This document shows positions 1-8,740 of a DNA stretch of 39,475 nucleotides, one piece after another. The stretch comes from Pseudoruegeria sp. HB172150 (lineage in GTDB: Bacteria > Pseudomonadota > Alphaproteobacteria > Rhodobacterales > Rhodobacteraceae), in NCBI RefSeq assembly GCF_013184805.1, contig NZ_JAATNG010000009.1, positions 1 through 39,475 on the forward strand, given 5' to 3'. The number at the start of each line of letters is the position of its first letter. The first letter of the stretch is position 1. The notes beneath the pieces are model-generated. The model searched no databases. It was not told the origin of the DNA and saw nothing but the letters and a program-made list of their open reading frames with translations. Position numbers and translations under genes: made by a program.

Positions 1-19
1 GGGCGGGCTGCATACCCTG

Positions 20-57
20 AAAAGCAACGCGGCAGGCCCGGAACCGGACCTGCCGCG
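20..57 (-). terminator. Rho-independent terminator of the beta-helix/LamG gene
   Basis: Read on the minus strand just after the stop of the 79-2592 gene, positions 57 to 28 form a long GC-rich hairpin. The arms are 28-41 and 44-57, with one G-U wobble at 37/48 and a tight central loop. It is followed by the T-rich tail TTGCTTTT (27-20). This is the best-formed intrinsic terminator in the window. Confidence 0.7.
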
Positions 58-78
58 CTGAGTTTCTGAGGATCGGGA

Positions 79-2592
79 TCAGCTGAAGTAGTAGTCGTGA
101 TCCGCCGTCGTGATGACCTCGTCGAAGATGGCAACGTCGGAGATCGTGCCGTCGAAGACCTGATCGTAGCCGGCCTCGCCGCTGTCGCTGGCCCAGCCAT
201 TGGCGCCGATCTGCAGGTACTCGTCGTTGTCTTCCCAGGTCATGTCGAAGGCGGATTCTCCGATGACCTCGCCGTCGAGCATGGCCGTGACCTTGCCATC
301 GCCAAAGGTGATCTGCAGGTCATAATCCTTGTTCGCCTCGATGTGTCGGACCTTGAACTCTTCGCTGGTTTCGCCGTCCTGGAAGCGGACAAAGAGGTTG
401 CCGTTCCGGATATAGGCGGTGAAGTGATCGCCGTCGCCATAGGCATCCTTCGAGATGATGCCGTGCTTGCCCGACACCGTATCGGCATTGAAGGTCAGCA
501 TGATGGTGGCTTCGGAGAGCTCCAGATCCTTGAAATGCGCCAGTTCGACCACATCCGCGGATCCGGAGAACTCGTGATCGCCCAGCAGGCTGAACACCAT
601 CTCTTCGGCCGTTTCCGGCTGCGACACTTCTTCGTCGGTTCCGGTCTCCTCCGGCGTGTCGGTGGCGGTTTCCTCCTCGGTCTCGGAGGGCGTTTCCGTG
701 CCGGTATCGGTTTCCGACCCGGTATCGGTTTCGGTCTCGTCCACTTCCTCCGGCTCGCTCGTCTCGGCGGTCTCTCCGGCGAGCAGCGCCTGCATCTCCT
801 CGTAGGAGACGACGCTGTCGACGAACATGAGGTCCGAGATCGTGCCGTTGAACACCTGCTCGTAGCCACCTTCGCCCGAGTCGCTGCCCCAGCCGTTGGC
901 ACCGATCTGCAGGAACTCTGAATTCGAAGCGAAGTCCATGTCGAACGCGGCTTCGCCGACCACCTCGCCATTCAGCATGACGGAGACCGCACCGTCACCG
1001 AAGCTGATCTGAAGATCGTAGTCGGTGTTCGCCTGAATACCGCGCACACGGATCTGTTCTTCGGTGCCGTCGCTGTTCTGGAAGCGGACAAAGAGATTGC
1101 CGTTCCGGATATAGGCGGAGAAGTGGTCACCGTCGCCATAGGCATCCTTCGAGATGATGCCTTGCTTGCCCGACACCGTATCGGCGTTGAAGGTCAGCGC
1201 GATGGTGCCTTCCGACAGCTCGAACTCTTCAGAGTGCTCGAGTTCGATCACGTCCGATGTCGACGCGATATCGTAGGTGCCATTGAGGCTGAACACGACA
1301 CCTTCCGGATCGACAGAGGCTTCTTCCTCTTCTTCCGTCTCTGTGGGTGTCTCTTCTTCCGGCTCCGTGACCGGAGTCTCTTCTTCCTCCTCCGGCTCGG
1401 ACGGCGTTTCGGCCTCATCGGGAGCGGAGGCTGTCTCCTCCTCTTCCGGATCGGTCGTGGTCTCTTCCTCGGGCTCGGTTGTGGTGGGTTCTTTCGTCTC
1501 GGACCCCGTATCGGTGGTTTCACCGTTCAGCAGTTCCATCAGACGTTCGTAGGCGCCGTAGCTTTCGGCCATGCTGCCTTCGACCGGAACAAGGTCTTCG
1601 AGCGTGATGCCGTCGGTAGTGTCGGCATTGGCGAACAGGTCGTCGTAATGGTAGGCGCCGCTTTCATCCGTGAACTGCATCTCCAGATTCTTGCCGTCGA
1701 GTTCACCACTCTTCATCGACATGATGTTGTATTCGATGGTCGATCCGGACGGAGCAGTAATACGGGTTACTTCCTGCCTGCCCGTCATCGAATTGATCAA
1801 CGTGTTGTGCGAGATCGTGATCGTGCTGCCGACGCCATCCACAATGTAGATGCCGTTATTCATATGCGTGTAGATGATATTCTGCTCGATCACTATATCG
1901 CTGTGACCGCCTACACCGCCGAAGTAGATGCCCTGCATGTCGGTGCGGTTCTCGAGAAGAAGAACGTTCCCGATAATCTCGATGTTATGCGAGGGTTCGC
2001 CCTGAAACTGCATGAAGTCCGCATGGGCATCATCGTACGGGTAGAAATGGGTGGGTCCGATATTGTTCTTGATCAGCCCGTTCTCAACGCCAGCAAATTT
2101 AAACGCGTCCGAACCGATATAGTTGACGTTGTTTCCGATGATCTCGAAATCAGATGTGCCAAAGTTCGCAATGCCGTTCATTGCGTGATGGACGTAGTTG
2201 TTCTCGATAACGATGTCGTGGCTACCGTCGCGAACCTCGATACCGAAACGCAGTTCATCCATTGCGCCAGCGTCGTCGAGGGGGCCATTTATCTCGGAGT
2301 TCACGATCTCGAGATGGTCGGATCCGGAGACCCAGATACCTGCGCGCCCTGAGTCGGAGTCGACGTGAACACCATCAATCCGCAGATAGCTTGAATCAAC
2401 GACGGTCAGACTATCGAAAACCGCCCCGTTCGCCCCATCGGCCGAAGTGATGGTTACGTAGTCGCTGAAGTTCAGATTCTCCAGGTCGACGTCGCCGTAA
2501 TTGCCGGATTCCAGCAGTATCGTGTCGCCCGCCTTCGCCGACGACAGCGCCGATTTCAGCTCGGCGCTGTTTGAAACAGTAATGTTTGCCAT
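79..2592 (-). CDS. Secreted right-handed beta-helix protein with two LamG-type domains
   Basis: This 837-residue protein has no signal peptide or membrane segment. Residues about 5-310 have the short repeating strands of a parallel beta-helix (many IVIENN / IEIIGN-type turns), the fold of pectate lyases and alginate lyases/epimerases. A DAHADFMQF stretch near residue 190 is the sort of acidic/histidine cluster seen near active sites in that fold, but I cannot assign a reaction. An acidic Thr/Glu/Pro linker (about 355-430) leads to a LamG-like concanavalin domain (about 431-605), a second acidic linker (606-664) and a second, very similar LamG domain (665-837). Lack of a signal peptide plus a nearby type I exporter (34036-37091) suggests type I secretion, although no RTX nonapeptides are seen. 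It is divergent from the AlgD-like dehydrogenase gene. Likely roles are polysaccharide lyase, epimerase or matrix binder; the domain layout is clear, the activity is inference. Confidence 0.85.
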   Translation of the reverse strand: MANITVSNSAELKSALSSAKAGDTILLESGNYGDVDLENLNFSDYVTITSADGANGAVFDSLTVVDSSYLRIDGVHVDSDSGRAGIWVSGSDHLEIVNSEINGPLDDAGAMDELRFGIEVRDGSHDIVIENNYVHHAMNGIANFGTSDFEIIGNNVNYIGSDAFKFAGVENGLIKNNIGPTHFYPYDDAHADFMQFQGEPSHNIEIIGNVLLLENRTDMQGIYFGGVGGHSDIVIEQNIIYTHMNNGIYIVDGVGSTITISHNTLINSMTGRQEVTRITAPSGSTIEYNIMSMKSGELDGKNLEMQFTDESGAYHYDDLFANADTTDGITLEDLVPVEGSMAESYGAYERLMELLNGETTDTGSETKEPTTTEPEEETTTDPEEEETASAPDEAETPSEPEEEEETPVTEPEEETPTETEEEEEASVDPEGVVFSLNGTYDIASTSDVIELEHSEEFELSEGTIALTFNADTVSGKQGIISKDAYGDGDHFSAYIRNGNLFVRFQNSDGTEEQIRVRGIQANTDYDLQISFGDGAVSVMLNGEVVGEAAFDMDFASNSEFLQIGANGWGSDSGEGGYEQVFNGTISDLMFVDSVVSYEEMQALLAGETAETSEPEEVDETETDTGSETDTGTETPSETEEETATDTPEETGTDEEVSQPETAEEMVFSLLGDHEFSGSADVVELAHFKDLELSEATIMLTFNADTVSGKHGIISKDAYGDGDHFTAYIRNGNLFVRFQDGETSEEFKVRHIEANKDYDLQITFGDGKVTAMLDGEVIGESAFDMTWEDNDEYLQIGANGWASDSGEAGYDQVFDGTISDVAIFDEVITTADHDYYFS
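381..499. repeat. Long direct repeat, copy 1 (LamG coding duplication)
   Basis: This stretch recurs almost unchanged 699 bases downstream (1080-1198), including an identical run through the codons for the ISKDAYGDGDHF segment. It is the best conserved part of a tandem LamG domain duplication inside one gene. Confidence 0.8.
1080..1198. repeat. Long direct repeat, copy 2 (LamG coding duplication)
   Basis: Second copy of the repeat at 381-499, in the same orientation and reading frame. Only scattered, mostly silent differences separate the two copies in the best conserved part. Confidence 0.8.
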
Positions 2593-3349
2593 GTCCGTGA
2601 CAGCCTTTCATTTCCCGACCGGGGGATCGGGTTAGGTTTTTGCATGAGTGGTTGCATGTTTCCTAATGAATGTCTTACCGCCGAAAGGTGGACGAATAGT
2701 TTAGGGCTACGTCCGTTCTTTCCTTCGGTGTCAAAGCTTCCAGCAAGGGCGCGCGCACAATTGGACAGCGGGAATCCAGTCCCCTGATTCCAAATGCCAA
2801 TATTGGTGCGATCGCCCGTCACTTTTGCCTCGCAGACACTCTGCCCCCTCGTATGAATCGTCGATTAGCAATCGGTCGAAGATGAGACAATGGGACGGTC
2901 AAAGTTAGGCGGGTCCCCGCCATTTTAAGGGATTCCATGAGCGATCAGCGGCTTTCGGCCATCCGATCTGTTCACAAATAGCGCAAAATTAAGGCTAGGT
3001 GCTGCAGCGCAGAACCCGTCGGATTGTTTCGGTCGGCGGGGCGAAGGACGGGCCGAGTCGGGCTTTGGACGGCGGGCGGAAACTTTTTGCGGAAAAAGAG
3101 TCCGTCTGCCCCTTTTGTGGTGTTATGGCGGGGTCGGCAGTGCCCGGAAAGAGCCGGGATCTGGTCCGGCTTTTAACTGGGCAATGGTGGCATCGAACGG
3201 TATGTGGGTACTCATTTGCGCGGCATGCGGTCGCCTGTTGCGGTCGCAGTCTTGTGTTGCGCAGAATTCGCGTTGATCGTCCGGCTTCAGGATAACAGGT
3301 TAACGGACGTTATTGATTTGACGGAAGAGATTGGCATGGGTGGTTCCCT
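2593..3349. other. Divergent intergenic region, no gene seen
   Basis: These 757 bases separate two divergently transcribed genes and must hold both promoters. Open frames here (for example 2999-3295) have unusual, Arg/Gly/Cys-rich composition and no recognisable family, so I do not call them. The stretch around 2960-3000 is locally AT-richer. I see no promoter or operator that I can place with confidence. Confidence 0.5.
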
Positions 3350-4618
3350 ATGAAGGTAGCAGTTCTGGGTTTGGGCTATGTCGGATTCACGGCGGCCTGC
3401 TGTATCGCGAGCGAGGGGCACAGGGTCGTCGGCATCGACGTGAGTTCCCGCAAGGTGCGCCAGGTGATGTCGGGTACGACGCCCATCATCGAGCCCCAGG
3501 TCGAGGAGATGCTGAAGGACGCGCTGGCGGCCGGACGCTTCGAGGCGGACACCTCGATCGGCGGTCATCTGGCCGATTGCGACCTGGCGGTGGTCTGCGT
3601 CGGCACGCCCTCGGCGGCGGACGGATCGCACAACATGAGCTACATCGCGGACGTGACAAGACAGATCGCCGCCGCGCTCGACGCGCCGCGCGAGAATCCG
3701 CTCGTCATCGCCTACAGATCCACCTTTCGTCCGGGCACTGTGGAGGAATTGGTGCTGCCGATTCTCGAAGCGACGTTAGGGAATGACACCGCGAATCGCG
3801 TCGAGGTGGTCTACAACCCCGAGTTCCTGCGCGAGGGAACGGCGGTAAAGGACTATTTCCAGCCTCCGAAGATCGTCGTCGGCACGAAGGACGGCAAAGC
3901 CAATCCGGTGATGGAGCAGCTGAACGCCAATATCGAGGCGCCGACCTTCAATGTGGGCTACCGCGAGTCGGAGATCACCAAGTTCATCGACAACAGCTGG
4001 CACGCCGCCAAGGTCGCCTTCGCCAATGAGATCGGCCGGACGTGCCTGGCACTCGGTGTGTCGGCGCAGCAGGTGCACGAGATCTTCGTGTCGGACACCA
4101 AGCTGAACATCTCTGCCTATTACATGCGTCCCGGCGGCGCCTTTGGCGGGTCCTGCCTGCCCAAGGACGTGCGTGCACTGCAGCATATCGCGGCGGATAC
4201 GGGCACCAACCTGCCGATGATCAACAGCCTCTTGGGGTCGAACGAGGCGCACAAGCACCGACTGTTCGAATATGCGGCCGAGGGTCTGGAGCCCGGCGCG
4301 CGCATCCTGATGGCCGGGCTGGCATTCAAGGCCGGGACCGACGACCTGCGTGAAAGCCCGAATGTCGATCTGGCGCGCAAGTTGCTGGCGGCGGGGTTCA
4401 ACCTGGAGATCTTCGATCCCGGCGTGGATGCGACAAAGCTGGTCGGTGCGAACCTCGGCTATGCCTACAGCCAGTTGCCGGTGCTGGAGCGTCTTCTGGT
4501 CGAAAAGGGCCACGCTGAAAGCACCGAATACGCCCGCGTGGTCGCGACCAACGCGACCATCAAGTCGCTGACGCTGCCTGAGGGTGTCGACGTGCGCAAC
4601 CTCGGGACTCTGCCATGA
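3350..4618 (+). CDS. Nucleotide-sugar 6-dehydrogenase, GDP-mannose dehydrogenase (AlgD)-like
   Basis: This family oxidises C6 of a UDP- or GDP-hexose to the uronic acid using NAD+ in the cytoplasm. The 422-residue protein begins with a Rossmann motif, GLGYVG (residues 7-12), has the CVGTPS motif (83-88), the substrate-binding segment WHAAKVAFANEIG (217-229), and GGSCLPKD with catalytic Cys269. The phrases YYMRPGGAFGGSCLPKD and FKAGTDDLRESP match my memory of AlgD (GDP-mannose 6-dehydrogenase, catalytic Cys268, about 436 residues) better than UDP-glucose dehydrogenase, so GDP-mannuronate is the likelier product. The stop overlaps the start of the next gene (ATGA at 4615-4618), so the two are translationally coupled. 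A weak GGGTGG precedes the ATG. The family is sure; the GDP-mannose substrate is inferred from motif resemblance. Confidence 0.92.
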   Translation: MKVAVLGLGYVGFTAACCIASEGHRVVGIDVSSRKVRQVMSGTTPIIEPQVEEMLKDALAAGRFEADTSIGGHLADCDLAVVCVGTPSAADGSHNMSYIADVTRQIAAALDAPRENPLVIAYRSTFRPGTVEELVLPILEATLGNDTANRVEVVYNPEFLREGTAVKDYFQPPKIVVGTKDGKANPVMEQLNANIEAPTFNVGYRESEITKFIDNSWHAAKVAFANEIGRTCLALGVSAQQVHEIFVSDTKLNISAYYMRPGGAFGGSCLPKDVRALQHIAADTGTNLPMINSLLGSNEAHKHRLFEYAAEGLEPGARILMAGLAFKAGTDDLRESPNVDLARKLLAAGFNLEIFDPGVDATKLVGANLGYAYSQLPVLERLLVEKGHAESTEYARVVATNATIKSLTLPEGVDVRNLGTLP

Positions 4619-5865
4619 ACGATGCGGCACCCGCTCGTATGCCCCGTCTCGATGCGGTGCGGGAGACGCGGCCGCTGGACGGCCGGCGCATCCTGATCAT
4701 CGTCGAGAACCTGCCGCTGCCTTTTGACCGGCGGGTCTGGCACGAATGCCGGACGCTGACCGCGGCGGGGGCGCAGGTGGCGGTGATCTGCCCGGTCGGC
4801 AAGGGTTACGAGGCCGAGTACGAGGAACTCGACGGTGTCCATATCTACCGCCACAAGCTGCCGCTGGATGCCAGCGGCGCCAGCGGCTACCTGCTGGAAT
4901 ATGGCGCGGCGCTGTACCACGAGATGCGGCTAGCGCTGAAGATTCGCAAGAAGCACGGCTTCGACACGATCCATGCCTGCAACCCGCCCGACCTGATCTT
5001 CCTTGTTGCCAAGCCATTCAAGTGGTTCGGGCGGCGGTTCATCTTCGACCATCACGATATCAATCCCGAGCTATACGAGGCAAAGTTCGGCAAGCGCGGT
5101 TTCTTCTGGAAGCTGATGGTTCTGTTCGAGCGCTGGACCTTCCATGCGGCCGACGTTGTGATTTCGACCAACGAGAGCTATGCGGCGATCGCGCGGGACC
5201 GCGGCGGTGTCGCACCCGAGGACGTCTTCGTCGTCCGCTCCGGCCCCGACCTGAACCGGCTGGAGGTGATGGAGCCGAACCCGGCGTGGAAGAACGGCCG
5301 CGCGCATATGGTCGGCTATGTCGGTGTCATGGGCGATCAGGAGGGGATCGACCTGCTGCTGGAAGCTGCGCGCGAGATGGTTCACGACCGGGGACGCGAC
5401 GTGCAGTTCGTACTGGTTGGCGGCGGCCCGGCGCTGGACGGTCTGAAGGCGATGGCGGCAAAGCTGGGGCTGGAGGATCACGTCACCTTCACCGGCCGCG
5501 CGCCAGACGCGGAGCTGTTCGAGGTACTGTCGAGCGCGGATGTCTGCGTGAACCCGGACCGCGTGAACCCAATGAACGACAAGTCCACGATGAACAAGAT
5601 CCTAGAGTACATGGCGTTCTCGAAGCCCATCGTGCAGTTCGAGGTGACGGAAGGCCGGTTCTCGGCCGGGCGGTCGTCACTCTATGCCGAGCCGAACAAC
5701 ACCCACGACCTGGCAGACAAGATCCTGTCGCTGCTGGACGACCCCGAGACATCTGCCGAGATGGGTGCCTTTGGTCGGCACCGGGTGGAAGCGGAACTGA
5801 ACTGGGACCACCAGGTCGACGCGCTGATCGCAGCCTACCAGCGCGCGGCGGAAAAGCGGCACTGA
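4615..5865 (+). CDS. Glycosyltransferase family 4 (GT-B fold)
   Basis: This 416-residue retaining-type glycosyltransferase is expected to transfer a sugar from a nucleotide donor to a lipid-linked repeat unit at the cytoplasmic face. The N-terminal acceptor half contains ENLPLPFDRRVWHEC (about 27-41) and FDHHDINPELYEAKFG (about 143-158), both typical of the WbuB-like GT4 subgroup. The C-terminal half has the donor-site loop NDKSTMNKILEYMA, where the second Glu of the usual E-x7-E is retained and the first position is occupied by Asn/Asp, as in this subgroup. There is no membrane segment. It overlaps the upstream dehydrogenase by four bases (ATGA). Its stop lies one base from that of the convergent xrtD gene. 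Donor and acceptor cannot be told from sequence. Confidence 0.92.
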   Translation: MNDAAPARMPRLDAVRETRPLDGRRILIIVENLPLPFDRRVWHECRTLTAAGAQVAVICPVGKGYEAEYEELDGVHIYRHKLPLDASGASGYLLEYGAALYHEMRLALKIRKKHGFDTIHACNPPDLIFLVAKPFKWFGRRFIFDHHDINPELYEAKFGKRGFFWKLMVLFERWTFHAADVVISTNESYAAIARDRGGVAPEDVFVVRSGPDLNRLEVMEPNPAWKNGRAHMVGYVGVMGDQEGIDLLLEAAREMVHDRGRDVQFVLVGGGPALDGLKAMAAKLGLEDHVTFTGRAPDAELFEVLSSADVCVNPDRVNPMNDKSTMNKILEYMAFSKPIVQFEVTEGRFSAGRSSLYAEPNNTHDLADKILSLLDDPETSAEMGAFGRHRVEAELNWDHQVDALIAAYQRAAEKRH

Positions 5866-5866
5866 T

Positions 5867-7471
5867 TTACAGCGGAACGTAACGCGGCAGCTTTTCGAGG
5901 CTGTCGCGCAGGAACTCCTGCAGACGTTCTTCGGCTTCTGCTTCTGTCTCACCCGCGTCGATGGCAGTGACGTAGCGCACCAGCGCCCCGTCGGTACGGC
6001 CCATCACCAGCCCGTCATAGATGACGCCAATCTTGGCGGCGAAGTCGTTGATCTGCCGTTTGCCGCGCTGTTCGAACCAGTAATAGACCAGCTGCTTCGA
6101 CAGCCCCTTCTGGATCACAGCACGGTGCACCTCGAAGCTGCTATAGTCCGGCAGACCGGTGTCGATCTTCCGAGGCTCCAGGCTGAATATCTCCCATCCG
6201 CCCACCGGCAGGCAAATCTCGGGCGAATGGATGCCGTCGCCTTCGGTCTGCTTGTCGTAGTAAGCCACGAACATGTTCACGGGGTTGCCGCCGCCCGGGT
6301 TCAGGTAAGTGTTGTTCAGGTAGTCGGACGCGCCCAGCACGTTCTCTACCTGCGGGTCGAGCCGCGCGGAAGAGCCATACCAGTCGCCGATATGGGTGGG
6401 GAAGATTGCAAAGCTGTCGCGCGGCATAGGCTCCGGCTCGGCGCCTTCGTGCAGTGCCCAGGCTGTAGAGACCAAGAGTGTCAAGGCCGCGGCGAGGGCC
6501 AGCGCCACCGACGGCCGGATGCCGAAGATGCGCAGCAGGATCGGGCCGAAGCCTGTAGTGTCGAGATCGATTGCCTCGGATAGCGGTTTCGGGTTTGGCG
6601 TCAGCCGCTGCAACGCGATAGCCATCAGGAACAGGATGCCGACGCAGGTAAGGAAGATCACCCAGCCCTCGAAGAAATGCAGGAAACCTTCGGCCTGCTC
6701 GATACCGTAGCGGTCGACCAGCACGCTGATCACGCCGATACGGACCGAGTTCATCAATACCGTCAGCGGCGCCGCCGACAGAAGCAGCACAAGCTTGTGC
6801 CACAGCGGGCCACGGTAGAGAATCGCGAAGAGGTAAGAGAAGGAGAGGATTGGGAACAGGTAACGCAGGCCGGAACAGGCCTCTGCCACCTGCAGCTTGT
6901 AGACGCCGAGGTCGATCACGTTACCATCCAAAAAGACCGACACGCCGGCCGTCTGCGCAATCCAGACGCCGATCACCGAAGAGATCCATTGCAGTAGGAT
7001 TGTCAGCTTCCAGTACAGGAAGAGCGGCAATGGCAGCATGAAGACAAGGTGCACCACTGGCAGCATGTGATGCCGGCCGCGGGCCCAGCCGAAGACGGTC
7101 AGAACGACGCCACCAATCCACACAATCATACCGTAGGTCACGATGTCGGGGATGCGAGCGAGATTGCCGAGGATAGCCACCATCAGCCCTGCCACGATGA
7201 CCAGGATGCCCGGCCAACGGTCGTGGACCTGCGGCGCCGGCAGCGGCATTCGCCGCAGCTCGCGCAGGAACAGGTAAAGCGAAATGATCGGGATCAGCGG
7301 GCCGTGGCTATACTCGGCTGTGGACCAAGCCTTGCCGAGCGAGACGAAACCGATCCAGAAGATCGGGATCGAGCCAGCGACAAGAAGCAGGAACAGGAGC
7401 AGGCCGACGGGATTCAGCGTGACCGAGTTCAAAGACCGGTCGGAACTCCGGACGGAAGCAGAGCTGGACAC
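5867..7471 (-). CDS. xrtD: Exosortase XrtD with C-terminal EpsI domain (VPLPA-CTERM-specific)
   Basis: This is an inner-membrane transpeptidase-like enzyme that processes proteins carrying a C-terminal VPLPA-CTERM tripartite signal. The 534-residue protein has multiple hydrophobic segments over residues about 20-290. The exosortase catalytic set is present: Cys199 in EACSGLR, Arg244 in NSVRIG and His265 in FLHFFEGW. After a further membrane segment (about 318-338), residues about 340-534 form the EpsI domain, with [13 protein letters not shown] and YYWFEQRGK as landmarks. The exosortase+EpsI fusion and length fit the XrtD class of alphaproteobacteria. The start is GTG at 7469-7471, with GGGGGAT upstream. 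The probable substrate lies in the same window at 38478-39188. Placement among glycosyltransferases agrees with the known association of exosortases with exopolysaccharide loci. Confidence 0.92.
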   Translation of the reverse strand: MSSSASVRSSDRSLNSVTLNPVGLLLFLLLVAGSIPIFWIGFVSLGKAWSTAEYSHGPLIPIISLYLFLRELRRMPLPAPQVHDRWPGILVIVAGLMVAILGNLARIPDIVTYGMIVWIGGVVLTVFGWARGRHHMLPVVHLVFMLPLPLFLYWKLTILLQWISSVIGVWIAQTAGVSVFLDGNVIDLGVYKLQVAEACSGLRYLFPILSFSYLFAILYRGPLWHKLVLLLSAAPLTVLMNSVRIGVISVLVDRYGIEQAEGFLHFFEGWVIFLTCVGILFLMAIALQRLTPNPKPLSEAIDLDTTGFGPILLRIFGIRPSVALALAAALTLLVSTAWALHEGAEPEPMPRDSFAIFPTHIGDWYGSSARLDPQVENVLGASDYLNNTYLNPGGGNPVNMFVAYYDKQTEGDGIHSPEICLPVGGWEIFSLEPRKIDTGLPDYSSFEVHRAVIQKGLSKQLVYYWFEQRGKRQINDFAAKIGVIYDGLVMGRTDGALVRYVTAIDAGETEAEAEERLQEFLRDSLEKLPRYVPL

Positions 7472-7779
7472 GCGCTAAAGATCCCCCAAACAAGCAATAA
7501 TCGAAATGCGGACACCCGATCGGCAGGTTAGCTGAACTGCCGCCTGAACGCGACCCAAATTGCCGTGACGTTGCGCTCTGACAGGCCTTGCAGGGTGCCT
7601 GTAGTTGACAATCCTGCGATAACGGAAACGATGTTGCCAGTGACCGCAGCATCGGTGGAATAGACTTTACAGCGTTCGTCGGATTCGCGTTTCTCCGCCC
7701 TGAGAGGCGATTTCCAGCACAGCACGGATCGTTAGATTCGGCCTCATAGAATCAGACCCGGAATTTCAGGCGGCATAAT
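7472..7779. other. Divergent intergenic region, no gene seen
   Basis: These 308 bases lie between xrtD (-) and a sulfotransferase (+) and must hold divergent promoters. A TTGACA hexamer at 7605-7610 has no convincing -10 partner. The 65-codon open frame at 7528-7725 (-) resembles no family I know and is not called. Confidence 0.45.
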
Positions 7780-8679
7780 TTGGACAACAGGTTACTCGAT
7801 ACCGAAATCATGACGCCTGCCGGTCAGGGCCGGCCGGTTCGCCGCAACAAGCTGGCCACGCTGCGGCGCGAGGTCCCGAATTTTATCGCGAAGAATCGCG
7901 GGTTGCTCGGGCAATCCGATTTCTGGAGCATGATGCGTCGCGTCGCCGCCATGCGGATGCAGGCGCAGCCCTCGACAACCGACGCGCCCGTCCGGTTCGT
8001 GGCGACGCATCACAAGGTGATGACGACCTACTTCACCGCCGTGCTGAAACCGCTCTCGATCGCGCTGAAACTGCCTTACCAGATCGTCCATTCCGAGCAG
8101 CCCGATCCGAAATCGCGGCTGGTGATGTCGATGCACGGCAAGCTGAACCTGCCGGCGCTAGGCAAGTATCGCGGCGTCCATGTGATGCGGGATCCGCGCG
8201 ACATGATCGTGTCGGGCTATCACTATCACAAGTGGACCCACGAGACCTGGGTACACCGGCCCGACGACGATGGCGTGAGCTATCAGGAAAAGCTTAACCG
8301 CGCGGATAAGCGCGACGGGCTGTTCCTGGAGATCGACCACTTCATATTTTTCTACCGGCAGACACTCCTGAACTGGAATCTCGACGATCCGGACATTTAT
8401 GAGGTCGCCTATGACGATCTTATGGGGCCGGAGCGCGATCGGATCTATTCCGAGATCTTCGCCCATCTCGGCTTCGACGGAGAAGCGCTGGCGCTGTCCA
8501 CCGACCTGATGCGCCTGTTCGAGGCAGGCAGCCGTTCCGGCAAGGCCAGTGGTGAGGTCACGGCAAAGAGCCACCTGCGCAGCGGCAAGTCAGGTCAGTG
8601 GCAGAAGGAACTCGAGGACGACCACGTCGCCTATATCGAGAAGGAACTGGGGCCGGTTCTGCGCAAATTCGGTTATTGA
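7780..8679 (+). CDS. Sulfotransferase domain protein (PAPS-dependent)
   Basis: A cytoplasmic P-loop-like sulfotransferase that would move sulfate from PAPS to a hydroxyl, here probably on a sugar. FVATHHKVMTTYF (residues about 73-85) occupies the 5'-phosphosulfate-binding loop position, and VMRDPRDMIVSGYHYHKW (about 135-152) is the 3'-phosphate-binding motif with its Arg and Ser. Counted from the TTG at 7780 the protein has 299 residues. An in-frame ATG at 7810 would remove ten residues without touching a motif, and neither start has a strong ribosome site. It stands alone on the plus strand between xrtD and a convergent GT2. It is the first of three sulfotransferases from different subfamilies in the window, so sulfation of the polysaccharide is a fair inference; the acceptor is unknown. 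Confidence 0.85.
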   Translation: MDNRLLDTEIMTPAGQGRPVRRNKLATLRREVPNFIAKNRGLLGQSDFWSMMRRVAAMRMQAQPSTTDAPVRFVATHHKVMTTYFTAVLKPLSIALKLPYQIVHSEQPDPKSRLVMSMHGKLNLPALGKYRGVHVMRDPRDMIVSGYHYHKWTHETWVHRPDDDGVSYQEKLNRADKRDGLFLEIDHFIFFYRQTLLNWNLDDPDIYEVAYDDLMGPERDRIYSEIFAHLGFDGEALALSTDLMRLFEAGSRSGKASGEVTAKSHLRSGKSGQWQKELEDDHVAYIEKELGPVLRKFGY

Positions 8680-8740
8680 ACTCGAACCGTCCCAACCGGA
8701 AATCTCAAATCGGCAGCGGCCCAGTCACGTCGCACGGACA

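Noticed and set aside
97-2352. Long plus-strand frames opposite the beta-helix/LamG gene (97-921 and 1123-2352)
   Set aside because: These are antisense shadows of a clearly coding repetitive gene; their translations are Val/Arg/Gly-rich without domain likeness.
2999-3295. Open frame of 98 codons in the 2593-3349 gap
   Set aside because: Composition is Arg/Gly/Cys-rich, no family likeness, no ribosome site, and it occupies a region that must hold divergent promoters.
7605-7610. TTGACA as a -35 box for the sulfotransferase gene
   Set aside because: No acceptable -10 hexamer occurs at 16-18 bases, and the distance to the start is long.
7528-7725. 65-codon minus-strand frame between xrtD and the sulfotransferase
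   Set aside because: A short stretch recalls a helix-turn-helix phrase, but there is no full domain, no ribosome site and it sits in a promoter region.
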